Translations under genes and position numbers: made by a program
Source: Lingula anatina
Taxonomy: Eukaryota > Brachiopoda > Lingulata > Lingulida > Lingulidae
Assembly: GCF_001039355.2 (NCBI RefSeq)
Contig: NW_019775436.1
Span: 1,048,085 to 1,112,084 of the forward strand
DNA length: 64,000 nucleotides
Reading direction: 5' to 3'
Part shown: one piece after another, positions 1-23,498 of the stretch
Numbering within the stretch: the stretch's first letter is position 1
Layout of the letters: the number at the start of each line of letters is the position of its first letter
The notes under the pieces: generated by a model
Seen by the model: only the letters and a program-made list of their open reading frames with translations
Told to the model about the DNA's origin: nothing
The model's database searches: none

Positions 1-10928
<10,928 letters not shown>

Positions 10929-13900
10929 TCTCCCCAGGCACGACGCACAGACGTTGAGGAAATAAACAAACATATAGATATCAAACAAGATGAAGAAGAA
11001 AAGGAGGAATAAAAGACATTTTTAAAAAAATTTCCATCATCATGAAGTCCAAAATAGACAAAGAAGACATTGAAAAAAAAAGCAACATAAAAAGACTCGA
11101 GATCAACTATGGCAAGGCTGTTTCTATATATTTATGATGATCTGTTTTTTTCTCCGTAGTGAGCTTACTGCGGAAGAAGAGGGCACATCAAAGGGGAGTC
11201 AGAACAACAAGTCATTTCAAACATTAGTAACTAAATTGTAAGTCAGTCAGTATGTCAGCAGGCATGTGTGTGTGTTTATAGTTTTCTTGTGCTGTCAAAA
11301 GGGAAGGAAGCCCCTCCTCTGAAAGTATATTCAACGGAGACCGCAAACGTGCTGCTTATTTCTGTAGCAGTAGTTGCCAGGGTCAAGGGCATGTCAAGGT
11401 TATTGCCTTGAGCATAAAGGGTGAAGGTCACTGGTCACGGGGACCTTGAGAAGGGGGTGCTACTGCTATGTCACATATGGCAGGATCTTGATCTGTCAGC
11501 ACTTGCTTTAACTTTTAACTCATTTATAGGTTTGAGGCTTTAGGTTAGTCAACAGCGTGACCACTCTTGTAAGAGTGCAGGGGTTCAAAGTTACTTACCA
11601 GCACACAGTGAAAAATGACTGCTGGCTGTAAAAGGTAACTCCTGTGGAAGGTTTTGTTATATCATCAGATTCAGTAAAACCAACTTTGTGCACCAAGTGT
11701 TTTTTTTTTTTTTCTCTCTAGAAGATCGAGTTGAGAAAATATTGCAGACAGAGAGCAAGAAAAAAATTAAGAATTGTCTTGAGAGATTTGTTTTGATACG
11801 GAGGATCTTTTCCTACAGTGCAATAGGGTCTCATTTCTAAATCTAAAAAAACTTTTTAAAAGTTTATTTTAAGTTGCTTGTGTAATGTACCGAGTATGTT
11901 AAGGCTTGGGGCTGGTAAAGGACTATAGTTGTTGAGCAGTGTTTAAGTCCTTTAAGCTTAAGTGATATGTGTATTTCACAATAGATTGGAAACTGTGGGA
12001 ATGTCACTTTCACATTTGCTGGGTTTCGGTGATATTTGAAATTCTAAAAGTATGAAATCTTGGCAAAGGACAAGTTTCCATTGGCTCGCTTGAATTACTG
12101 CCCATGCTGCATTGAACTTGCTCTACCTTTGTTTGCCATTGCATACAGCCAATGTACATTTGTATGTGTATAGAAATTTTTACCTTGTAGAGACTCGCAC
12201 ATTGATGATGTCACAGTCAAGTTTGTGGCATGGCAGGCTTTTGTATCGTTGTTCACTAGGTATAAAGTCAAGGCACCCGCTTTCCATCATTTTTGTTCAT
12301 AGCACTGATTATAGGAGGCAATAGTGGGGCATGATGGCAAGGTGGGCCGAGACACTGACTTAGGGTTCAGTTTTACAAAATTGAGTAAGATAGAAAAATT
12401 TATTTGAAAATTTGTGAAATCTACATTGTTTTAGTTTTGGCTCATCTGGAAAGGTATAGTCTCTCTGGAAGGATGGCTGGGGGGTATCAGATGAATGGAA
12501 TATTCAGTGCATGCATTTAAAAAAGAAACAAGGGGAAAGGGGGAAGCCCTAGAAGTACCAGTGGCAACTGAAGCAGCAACAAAGGAATCTAGGTTATATT
12601 TGGAAGGGCTTTTTAAGATTATTTTCTGGAAAAAAATTAAATGGGGTCAACACAATGCCTCTAACAACAGCAGACAGTTTCGAGTTACTTGGTCATTGAC
12701 TGATGTTGAATTGGAAAAAAAATGTTTTGCAAATCCTCTTCTGGAATATATTTGTTTGTGCTTGGAAGCTTTGGTGAAGTAATGGTCTTTGAGCTGTAGC
12801 CAGTGAATTGAATATTCTTCTCGGTTTGAACATGCTGTTATAGAGAATCTTGTACACTATGCCATTGGCAATGGAAATATTGGGCTTTATTAGCATTTTG
12901 AAAGAGAGCAGTCATTTACCTGATGGCCCTTAATATTCAACTGTAAATGAAACACAATGCTATTGAAAGTTCATTTACAAGAGGCAAAGCCTTGTTTTTT
13001 TTTATAGGTATGGATGATACTCAATTATGTCATGAGCTGATAAAATTTACGTACAAAGTTAAGTCACTGGCATGGATAAATGATTTGGCATGTTTAGTTA
13101 CATTCATTTTCAAAGGCAGAGATAGAGAGAGAGGTACATGCATACTTGCCATTGTACCCAGTCTTGAATGAACTGTTGGGGATATATAATTCAGCAGTCT
13201 CATTTGATCGACCCGGAAATGTGAAGCCCAATTTTGTCATTGGCCTAATTCTTTTGACCTTCAAATGGTTGACATTTGACACCGTGACCTTCTAAGAGGT
13301 GAAGGCCATTGGTTTGAGTCCTGTGTCACCGACTCTGTTGTCTTGTGCAAGAAGAGTTGTAACCAAAGTGTGCATTGCTTTAATTCTAAACTGCCATCCT
13401 GCCTGTTTCCCTCTTCAAATCGTAACTGACTGCAAGACCTATATCATTAACATTACGGTATGATAAGATGTAACACTATTATGATTATTATTCCTACTAT
13501 CGGGCCAGACAAAGTTGTTGTTGTATAGTTCTATAGTGTGAAAACAATTATGTGTAAGTAAGTATAAGCTAGAAAACTTTTTTGTACAGTATCACTGTTT
13601 CATGTTCTTATTATTATTATTATTACTTCTTGTAGATGGAAAATATCTACAGAACAACATATTGTGAAACCTCATAGAATCTAGTGAAATGAGATTGAGA
13701 GTTTTTTTATTTCTCAATTTATGATAAGATAAATCATAGCTTGCGCGGCCAACAAGAAGCCCTAAAATTTGTTTTAATTGTAATATCAAGAGAACTGAAG
13801 TAGATTGCGTGGCAAAAGTAGCCCAGAATTTGGTTTTATTGTATGGGGCAGTGCTATCAAGATAAAGTTAATATATTATTGATATTATTAATCAAGCTTG

Positions 13901-13933
13901 GTAATACTTTAGTAAATGATGTTTCATAGTACA
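10929..13933 (+). other. G-beta 3' UTR (copy A)
   Basis: AT-rich 3' untranslated sequence after TAG at 10926-10928. No reading frame with family similarity was found. A possible tRNA-derived SINE remnant with a GGTTTGAGTCC B-box-like site lies at about 13307-13385; an equivalent copy lies at about 18465-18545. Confidence 0.6.
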
Positions 13934-13935
13934 NG

Positions 13936-16900
13936 TGGGCCTCCACTTGGGCAGAGTTAACGGTTCGGAGATGATTTCTACAGGGAGACTTTTACATAAT
14001 GTTTCACACCTTTTCTATGTCTACAATAGCAGTGTAACATTTACAAGAGAATATATGAATTTAGATTCTATTTATAATGTTCACACCCTTGTCTATATCA
14101 ACAGACAACAATAGCAGTTTAACAATTTCTAGGGAATATGTCAATTGATATTCTGTATATAATGTTCCAAGAAGGTCTAAAAATGGACATTCTATGTAAT
14201 GCTCACATCCTTGTCTTTATCTACAAAAGCAGTTAAATGTTTCCAAGAGAATGTGTATTGTCTGTACCCTGTCTGTATCTATAATAGCAGTTAAATGGTT
14301 CCAAGAAAATCAATAAAAAGAGATTCTCTATTTATTGACCATATCCTTGTCTATATCTACACATACAATTATTAACAGTTTTAAGTTTATTTCTACAAGA
14401 ATATTTCCACATCCTTGTCTATATCTATAGTAGCAGTTAAACAGTTTAAAGAGATGCTATATTGGACTCATTACAGCAGAGATATTGTTTTCGGCAAAAA
14501 ATTGGGCAAATTACATCCATGATAGTACCCAACTTACAAGGGGATTCCTCTTAGCTTTGTGAATGCTGTATATTAAGGTTACCCAGTTGTAGTTTTCAAA
14601 CAGAGGATGAAAATGGAATCACACAAGATAGGAGCTCATACTATCTGAATGCTTTTGTCCATCTTCATCTCTCTCGTACCTTTTTAGGCATTGGTTTATT
14701 TCAACTATGAGTTCAATAAAAATGAGAAAAAGAGATCACTCCGAAGGTTTAAATCTTGTGCTTCTCGTGTAGTGCTTCACATTTAGTGCTCCAAAATAAG
14801 CATTTTATTTTTTATGTGCAATGTCAGTCACTGTGATTTAAAAGCCTTTTGTGGATAATAATAATAATAATAATAATAATAATTTGATCTCTCGTTGTTA
14901 CATTTACATTGAAATAAATTAAAAAGTTATAAAATAGAGGATACACTTAAGGCAAAAACTCGCACACAACACAGTACATGTTACAACACTGCTTTTGAGA
15001 GTAAGGCCAGTTGTGAAAGTAGAGTACTAGTTCCATGTGCATACCATGGCTTTTATCAACAGATGAACTGATGTTTTCTTCTATTCTCCTTGCAGCTATG
15101 GGACACCAGAGACGGAATGTGTCACCAGACTTTCACAGGACACGAATCTGATATTAATGCCATCACAGTGAGTAAAACTAATTGGACTTTTTAGTTTTTA
15201 TTTTAAAAGTGCATTTTTTTTAATTTCCATGTACTAGTTAAATGTTTCAGTCAGTACTTCTTAACATCTTTTTACTTGGAAATTAATGAGAAAAGTTATT
15301 TGTTACTAGACTGGTTGCTTTCATAATTATATTTGTGCCATCAGCAATGGTGCAGTGGATTAAAAAATGGCAAGTGTCTTTCCCCAGGCCTCCCATCTTA
15401 TCATGCTCTGCTCCCTGACATAATGACAATATCTTCTTCAGTATTTTCCCAACGGCTATGCCTTTGCCACCGGCTCGGATGATGCCACATGCAGGTTATT
15501 TGACATTCGTGCTGATCAGGAGATCGGCATGTATTCACACGACAACATCATCTGCGGGATCACGTCAGTTGCCTTTTCCAAGAGTGGCCGACTTCTACTG
15601 GGCGGCTACGATGATTTCAACTGCAATGTTTGGGATACTTTGAGGCAAGACAGAGCCGGTGAGTACATTTGGTGTGGTGATTGTGGTTGCATTTGTAGAT
15701 TATCATTTGATGCCTAATGGAAAGTGATAGTCTATGCCCAGTTGTGTGAAGGGCACCTATTAATTTTGAAAATATCTTGATATTTAAATATTAATGTTTG
15801 TTCCTTAATGACAGTTCATTAAGTGGGTCTTAAATTTTTTTTATTTTCATTTTTTTGCCTGACCTTTTTAGTCAAATGAAGACCTTTTTGGTTCCCTTAG
15901 AAATGATATGTTTGCTGGACTGTGAGGCCTTTTCTGTCTTATAAAGAACCCCGTTTTTATGACTGTTTCAGGTGTGCTGGCTGGTCATGACAATCGTGTG
16001 AGTTGCCTAGGCGTCACAGAGGACGGCATGGCTGTAGCCACAGGCTCCTGGGACAGTTTCCTTAAGATATGGAACTAGTCTCCCCAGGCACGACGCACAG
16101 ACGTTGAGGAAATAAACAAACATATAGATATCAAACAAGATGAAGAAGAAAAGGAGGAATAAAAGACATTTTTAAAAAAAATTTCCATCATCATGAAGTC
16201 CAAAATAGACAAAGAAGACATTAAAAAAAAAAGCAACATAAAAAGACTCGAGATCAACTATGGCAAGGCTGTTTCTATATATTTATGATGATCTGTTTTT
16301 TTCTCCGTAGTGAGCTTACTGCGGAAGAGGAGGGCACATCAAAGGGGAGTCAGAACAACAAGTCATTTCAAACATTAGTAACTAAATTGTAAGTCAGTCA
16401 GTATGTCAGCAGGCATGTGTGTGTGTTTATAGTGTTCTTGTGCTGTCAAAAGGGAAGGAAGCCCCTCCTCTGAAAGTATATTCAACGGAGACTGCAAACG
16501 TGCTGCTTATTTCTGTAGCAGTAGTTGCCAGGGACGAGGGCATGTCAAGGTTATTGCCTTGAGCATAAAGGGTGAAGGTCACTGGTCACGGGGACCTTGA
16601 GAAGGGGGTGCTACTGCTATGTCACATATGGCAGGATCTTGATCTGTCAGCACTTGCTTTAACTTTTAACTCATTTATAGGTTTGAGGCTTTAGGTTAGT
16701 CAACAGCATGACCACTCTTGTAAGAGTGCAGGGGTTCAAAGTTACTTACCAGCACACAGTGAAAAATGACTGCTGGCTGTAAAAGGTAACTCCTGTGGAA
16801 GGTTTTGTTATGTCATCAGATTCAGTAAAACCAACTTTGTGCACCAAGTGTTTTTTTTTCTCTCTAGAAGATCGAGTTGAGAAAATATTGCAGACAGAGA

Positions 16901-19092
16901 GCAAGAAAAAAATTAAGAATTATCTTTTGAGAGATTTGTTTTGATACGGAGGATCTTTTCCTATAGTGCAATAGGGTCTCATTTCTAAATCTAAAAAAAA
17001 CTTTTTAAAAGTTTATTTTAAGTTGCTTGTGTAATGTACCGAGTATGTTAAGGCTTGGGGCTGGTAAAGGACTATAGTTGTTGAGCAGTGTTTAAGTCCT
17101 TTAAGCTTAAGTGATATGTGTATTTCACAATAGATTGGAAACTGTGGGAATGCCACTTTCACATTTGCTCGGTTTCAGTGATATTTGAAATTCTAAAAGT
17201 ATGAAATCTTGGCAAAGGACAAGTTTCCATTGGCTCGCTTGAATTACTGCCCATGCTGCATTGAACTTGCTCTGCCTTTGTTTGCCATTGCATACAGCCA
17301 ATGTACATTTGTTTGTGTATAGAAATTTTTACCTTGTAGAGACTCGCACATTGATGATGTCACAGTCAAGTTTGTGGCATGGCAGGCTTTTGTATGGTTG
17401 TTCACTAGGTATAAAGTCAAGGCACCCGCTTTCCATCATTTTTGTTCATAGCACTGATTATAGGAGGCGATAGTGGTGCATGATGGCAAGGTGGGCCGAG
17501 ACACTGACTTAGGGTTCAGTTTTACAAAATTGAGTAAGATAAAAAAAAATTTGAAATTTTGTGAAATCTACATTGTTTTAGTTTTGGCTCATCTGGAAAG
17601 GTATCTTCTCTTTGGAAGGATGAGGGGGGGGGGGGGGTATCAAATGAATGGAATATTCAGTGCATGTATTTAATAATAAAAAAAAAGGGGAAAGGTGGAA
17701 GCCCCAGAAGTACCAGTGGCAAATGAAGCAGCAACAAAGGAATCTAGGTTATACTTGAAGGGCTTTTTAAGATTATTTTCTGGAAAAAAATAAAATGGGG
17801 TCAACACAATGCCTCTAACAACAGCAGACAGTTTCGAGTTACTTGGTCATTGACTGATGTTGAATTGGAAAAAAAAATGTTTTGCAAATCCTCTTCTGGA
17901 ATATTTTTGTTTGTGCTTGGAAGCTTTGGTGAAGTAATGGTCTTTGAGCTGTAGCCAGTGAATTGAATATTCTTCTCGGTTCGAACATGCTGTTATAGAG
18001 AATCTTGTACACTATGCCATTGGCAATGGAAATATTGGGCTTTATGAGCATTTTGAAAGAGAACAGTCATTTACCTGATGGCCCTTAATATTCAACTGTA
18101 AATGAAACACAATGCTATTGAAAGTTCATTTACAAGAGGCAAAGCCTTGGGTTCTTTTGATAGGTATGGATGATACTCAATTATGTCATGACCTGATAAT
18201 ATTTACGTACAAAGTTAAGTCACTGGCATGGATAAATGATTTGGCATGTTTGCATGTTACATTCATTTTCAAAGGCAGAGAGAGAGAGAGAGAGGTACAT
18301 GCATACTTGCCATTGTACCCAGTCTTGAATGAACTGTTGGGGATATATAATTCAGCAGTCTCATTTGATCGACCCGGAAATGTGAAGCCCAATTTTGTCA
18401 TTGGCCTAATTCTTTTGACCTTCAAATGGTTGACATTTGACACCGTGACCTTCAAAGAGGTGAAGGCCATTGGTTTGAGTCCTGTGTCACCGACTCTGTT
18501 GTCTTGTGCATAAAGAGTTGTAACCAAAGTGTGCATTGCTTTAATTCTAAACTGCCATCCTGCCTGTTTCCCTCTTCAAATCGTAACTGACTGCAAGACC
18601 TATATCATTAACATTACGATATGATAAGATGTAACACTATTATGATTATTATTCCTACTATCGGGCCAGACAAAGTTGTTGTTGTATAGTTCTATAGTGT
18701 GAAAACAATTATGTGTAAGTAAGTATAAGCTAGAAAACTTTTTTGTACAGTATCACTGTTTCATGTTCTTATTATTATTATTATTACTTCTTGTAGATGG
18801 AAAATATCTACAGAACAACATATTGTGAAACCTCATAGAATCTAGTGAAATGAGATTGAGAGTTTTTTTATTTCTCAATTTATGATAAGATAAATCATAG
18901 CTTGCGCGGCCAACAAGAAGCCCTAAAATTTGTTTTAAGTGTAATATCAAGAGAACTGAAGTAGATTGCGTGGCAAAAGTAGCCCAGAATTTGGTTTTAT
19001 TGTATGGGGCAGTGCTATCAAGATAAAGTTAATATATTATTGATATTATTAATCAAGCTTGGTAATACTTTAGTAAATGATGTTTCATAGTA
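13936..19092. repeat. Large direct duplication 1, copy B
   Basis: Second copy of 8787-13933. It starts in the middle of the intron sequence immediately after the lone N at 13934. At its right end the sequence continues into unique DNA that carries the only clear G-beta poly(A) signal (19219), so copy B is the one attached to the true downstream flank. Confidence 0.9.
15096..16078 (+). CDS. GNB1: Second copy of the last three G-beta exons
   Basis: Exons 15096-15167, 15442-15658 and 15972-16078 repeat 9945-10016, 10291-10507 and 10822-10928 with intact splice sites, reading frame and TAG. The encoded protein is the same. There is no second copy of the upstream exons, so this is not an independent gene. 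If the duplication were real, splicing to either set would give the same C-terminal half. The lone N at the copy boundary makes an uncollapsed haplotype more likely. Confidence 0.85.
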
Positions 19093-19245
19093 TAATTATG
19101 AGGATGATGATAATGATGTGAAGCGATTACGTGAAGCTTTGTATTTGGCTCAAGCAGTTATTCTTATTCTCTTATATAACATGCATACTTTTCGTGTAAC
19201 TGTATTGTAAGTAAGTGTAATAAATTCTTTGTCAATACTGGTTGT
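16079..19245 (+). other. G-beta 3' UTR (copy B) to poly(A) region
   Basis: About 3.1 kb of 3' untranslated sequence, ending after an AATAAA and a GT-rich stretch near 19230-19255. Short open frames here show no recognisable protein similarity. Confidence 0.6.
19219..19224 (+). terminator. Poly(A) signal of G-beta
   Basis: AATAAA followed within 25 bp by a T/G-rich stretch (GGTTGTTTTCTGTG), the usual cleavage-site context. It lies in unique DNA just beyond duplication copy B. Confidence 0.6.
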
Positions 19246-20872
19246 TTTCTGTGTTTTGAATGGGCAAAATAGATGAGAAAGACATGATGAACGAGGTAAA
19301 AATGGATAACTGGCACTTAAATTTGTCTGTTGCTCTACAAATGCCATGGTCTTATCAGACGTAACAGTTTATAATTATGGATGAATCAGCAGGGTCGAAA
19401 CATAAATGGTTATAATTTTAAGAAGCGAATCTCGACCGAAACGACCAGTATATCACGTATGCAATGCAAAACCTGACGCTTTGGTAAAGGGTAGAGCATC
19501 CGCCTTTGAGAAAGTTTTCAATACTTCCTTATACCTAATACATCTAATCAAATCAACCATGTGAAGTCGCGACCACTGAAATCCCCGTCAATCAGCTCGC
19601 GTACTGGTGATGTCGCAGTTAGGTACAATATTGAAAGCAAGGGGGGGGGGGGGAAGGATACGATTTTTGTGGTGAAGTCTACCAAACACGTAAAGATCAG
19701 TTATGTAAAGTGTTGGCAAACATGGAAAGGGGGGGGGATTGTCATCAGCAAAAACGAAACTGAAAGTGACCAGGTATAGCGATGGAGGCCAATATGCCAG
19801 TTAAAAGGAATTGGGTGATCAAGTTAAGGAATCTCTTTCGTGACACTGGTTGTCAATGCATTCACAATTGCACTGGTTGCGACAGCACAACTACCGCAAT
19901 CGATTTGACTTTCCAGGTACAATTCATTCCATTGCGTTATATTCTAAGGTAGTACGAAGTCGGTGCAGCGTCACCGTGTTTTTCACCAGAGATCAGGTTA
20001 GACCAGGTCGGGTATGGTCACGCCTGTTTAAATCTGCGTGGATACACACCATTACCTAATCTAAATGAAGTTTTAGTCGCTGTTAATCATGTTATCCACT
20101 ACATTCTCCTATTGCATTTGAATGCGAAAAAAAAAAAAAACACGAGAAATTGAAATTGGCGATGGGAGATACACATGGTAAAGGCGATATATAGAAGGGG
20201 ATCGAATGAAACCCCTGACGACACGAATGACACCTTAATTTTTACTTATGGATAGTTACTAATTGAAATGCCAAATTACGAGTAGATTGGTTGCCCCAAA
20301 ACAACTCGTTTTTCCCTTTTTAATCAGTTTATTTCCACCTGAAACCTCACTGCTTTCAGTTTTTTTTTTTTTTTAGAGAGAGAGAGAGAGAGAGGCGTCT
20401 CTTATTGTGCTCTTTACTTCTTTTACCCAGGGGTTTGGGCTGTTAGACAAATATTTTACGCCATATTATTTTTGTTTTTCTTCTTTTTATCTCTGTTCTG
20501 TCTTGTTTTCTGAAGATTAACCAGGTGACCACAGTTTTTCTCTCTGTATCGTTTGTTTCGCAATATAATATCCTCGTCTTTATATTTATAACACGGTAGT
20601 GTTATACAATTTGTCTCTGCCTTTAAATCACATTTTCAATCACGGAAGAGAAACCAAAATTAGAAACAAAAATCTCGGTAGAGTAATTTATTTAAGTAAT
20701 TGAAAATACACCCCTTTCAGATGACAGAAAATGGAAACCCGGTGCCGACTCTAAAATTGTAGAAATACTTTGGCCTCATTATAGTCATTTCGCTCTTTTG
20801 ATCTCTTCCACCAAAAACAGTCACTACACCTGGGGAAATTTCAGTTGAGGCCATTCCCAGGTCCGAGCGTTA
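19246..20872. other. Intergenic DNA
   Basis: No coding sequence supported. Contains G-tracts near 19640 and 19730, a (GA)n run near 20378 and a tRNA-like A-box segment near 19480. Confidence 0.6.
19480..19516 (+). repeat. tRNA-derived SINE head (possible)
   Basis: The segment contains GGTAAAGGGTAGAGCATCCG, which resembles the D-arm/A-box and anticodon-stem start of a tRNA (a GGTAGAGC-type A box followed by a CATCCGCC-like stretch). No full cloverleaf or clear B box follows, so it is at best a decayed SINE head. Confidence 0.35.
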
Positions 20873-21241
20873 TGTAACCTTCCTACCCGGAGAACATATC
20901 CGTGTTCAGGGCTACTATGAAATGTAATAAGGTCCCTGTATTTAGTTTTCTGATACTTCCTATTAATCACGTATGTTACCTTTAGTTCCTTTATTATTCC
21001 TATAAATTACACACATTTAGTGATAGTGATTGGACACGCAGGACTTAGAACGATTCCCTATAAAATGAGGGCTTCTCAGTTAGTGAGAGAGAGAGACCCC
21101 GGGAGATCGTCGTGACTGTCCCTGCCTGCGTGCCAGATTGTAGCCCGTCAACAAATAAAGATCTTCATGAGATACCATTGATGTCTTCGGTGTTTTCAAG
21201 TTTGCTACTCGCTCGGAATCAAGTAACCAACCGGGGTTACA
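20873..21241 (+). mobile_element. Probable solo LTR (Ty3/gypsy-like ends)
   Basis: Begins TGTAACC and ends GGTTACA, a perfect 7-bp terminal inversion that extends to TATGTAACC/GGTTACATA with flanking bases. Inside, a TATA box (TATAAAA, 21059-21065) is followed about 90 bp later by AATAAA (21154-21159), the U3-R-U5 order of an LTR. Length is 369 bp. No internal region, coding remnant or second LTR is visible nearby. I do not see a clean target-site duplication. TG...CA borders with TGTAAC-like ends are common in Ty3/gypsy elements. Confidence 0.55.
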
Positions 21242-22110
21242 TATTCCATTTCGATTTTCTCCTCCTTCTTGTCACAAGAAGACATGATTTTTAAACATTA
21301 TCGGGCAAAGAATCAAAATAAATGGGAAGATACACGCTTTCCAGCAACAAACTTATCTCATTGTTTTCAGAATCAAAGATATGACAAACACGTGTTTATT
21401 ATACAACAGTAATGTAATTAGATCTTCGACTGAAATGTCCAGATGAACAATAATGATAAAGTTAACAACTGAAGTGTTGTTCATTTATCTGTTTCGACTG
21501 TCACATGTCAATCAGGGGATGAAAAATCAACAGGTATGACGTCAATAAGTGTAAACACCTGCCGGTATTAAAATCACTCGCAGGGTAAAGCATAAAAACT
21601 AGGACTCAACAAATAAATAATAGTGCTGGCAGCCAAGATGAAGGGTAACAACCTAATTAACTCATTCGACCGAAGACACACATTTGGAATCTTTTCTTAT
21701 TATACATGTAACACATTTAAAAAGAAAGGGTTAGAATTCTTAGGTGAAATGTTTTTATTTGAATCTGAGTTTTTCGTAAAACATTTAAAGTAGGACCCAT
21801 CAATCATCGGATCAATGGTTCTACATGTATCTGTATCACAATTAAAGCCATATTTGTAGATTGAGAGCTGTGCACGATACGATAATGACTTGATCTTTTC
21901 AATGGCAAAAATGATCAACTTTCAGACACAATTTTACTGTCACAAATTTTTTTCCATATAGCATTTATGCTGCTTGTTTTGTACAGATTAGAATAGAACT
22001 ATGTAGAAGCCTCCTTTGGAGTATAGTATTGTTGTTGCTGCCACTCTACAGCAATTTTATACAGCATCTGTAAAATTGAAACATTTTGCCCATTGAAAAG
22101 ATCGAGTACC
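21242..22110. other. Intergenic DNA
   Basis: Between the solo LTR and the alkaline phosphatase promoter duplication. AT-rich, with no gene or repeat that I can support. Confidence 0.5.
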
Positions 22111-22777
22111 GGTATATACCTGTATATGTGTCTTCTTGAAAGATTTACACACGAGGAGTTGTACTTAATAAAACAGCAGCATTGTTTTAGCACACAAAGC
22201 ACGCACACGCGCAAACAACGTAGACTATATACCTTACATGCAATGAATATTGTTTTTGCATACTAAACATTCGAAAAATATGTACAAGAAAACTGTAAAC
22301 GTGGGCACGTAGTGGAAGTCGCATAAAAATGAAGTGATACCTTGATAGCAGACTAAAAAAAAAAGGCTGGAGGGCAGCTGCTGAACAAGCTGAAAGCGTG
22401 CACAATATACAAGAACGTGTACATTCAAACAGGCTATCCGTAACATCCGTTCGTGGTACTACTCTACGCGCTGACAAAATGAATAGAAAAAGATTTCCAA
22501 TGTACTGGGACACTATCACCAAACAAATGTAAAAAATACATACCGGAGATGGGGTGAGGGTGCAGAGGGGACAGTTGCCCCCCACCCCCCTCCCCACCCC
22601 CTCCCAACACACACACACACACACACACACTCGCACATCCGACATACGGAGCCTGCGGTCCTGCATACGTTTTCAAAACGACCCCTGGCCTAGCAAGCCA
22701 GTACACCCAATGAAAATCACGTGCCCGCATCTACCTACACAAAAGCAACACAGCACACGTGCTAGTAAGTAAGGTAT

Positions 22778-22833
22778 CCGGGTCAGGAAAGCAATCCCCA
22801 TTTCGACCGGGTCAGGAAAACAATCACCGTTTC
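22778..22833 (+). promoter_or_regulatory. Tandem GGGTCAGGAAA repeat in alkaline phosphatase leader
   Basis: Two imperfect 27-bp units (22778-22804 and 22807-22833), each beginning CCGGGTCAGGAAA, lie about 75-130 bp upstream of the ATG. The equivalent pair occurs in copy B at about 24584-24639. GGGTCA resembles a nuclear-receptor half-site, but a regulatory role is inference. Confidence 0.4.
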
Positions 22834-22908
22834 AGCATTCCAGCACCACCAGGCACTGACTGACAAGGAAACTGGCTCTACTCCTCGGGCAAACTATTAG
22901 CTATTAAA

Positions 22909-22969
22909 ATGAGGCAGGCGTTCTGGGTTCTTGTACTGGCATGTGTCTTTGTTACGGTGGATTTACAAC
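22909..22969 (+). CDS. Duplicate alkaline phosphatase signal-peptide exon
   Basis: Encodes [20 protein letters not shown] plus one base, followed by gtaagt. It matches 24709-24769 except for Val/Ala at residue 9 and a few silent changes. It belongs to duplication copy A and probably represents the other haplotype. As an alternative first exon it could splice to 27535 in the same phase. Confidence 0.75.
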
Positions 22970-23111
22970 GTAAGTATAAACTTGACTTTCCAAAAGTGTC
23001 AACTCTGTTATGAACGTGCGTTTAAGGGATAGGTCGGACACTGCTTAGGTTGCTAGGGTGTTTCGTCCCAAAAATAAAACCGGGTTGTCCTATAAAGCTG
23101 TTAAGCAACAT

Positions 23112-23498
23112 TTAAACCATACCTTGGACTTGGTATTTTACTTTTACTGAGGAAATTTTGGAAAATCTGTTTGGCCTTAAAAACCGTCTCAAGTGGCGAA
23201 TATTTCTGAACAAATGTTTGGACAAATTATAATGGAATAATCCCAACATTCTACGGTTAATGGCTTCTAGGCACATATGAAAAGTACAAAGATTTCTTCG
23301 GGCCTTTGCCCTCTCAGGTTGCCTATATCCTTTACCAGGCCTAGGGTCACAATGGTTTTTCACTACATATTCACATATATAAATGTCACTGGCTGCTTCG
23401 TGACAAGCTTCTCTGCTGAGGAAAAACTCACATAATTCGGGGCTGATGGTTAATCTGCGGCTCTGGTAGAGGGTACAGGTACAGCCAACATTTACCAC
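23112..23498 (-). other. Antisense open frame in alkaline phosphatase intron 1
   Basis: An uninterrupted 128-codon frame on the minus strand, rich in Arg, Lys and Cys. I recognise no family in it. The matching frame in copy B is cut upstream by a stop codon (GAATAATG where copy A has GAATTATG), leaving an 83-codon frame at 24912-25163. The break in one copy argues against a required protein. It may be a decayed transposon fragment or chance. Confidence 0.25.

Noticed and set aside
22187-22666. Minus-strand frame of 159 codons
   Set aside because: Rich in Cys-Val from a (CA)n repeat, absent from the other copy of the duplication and without a recognisable domain.
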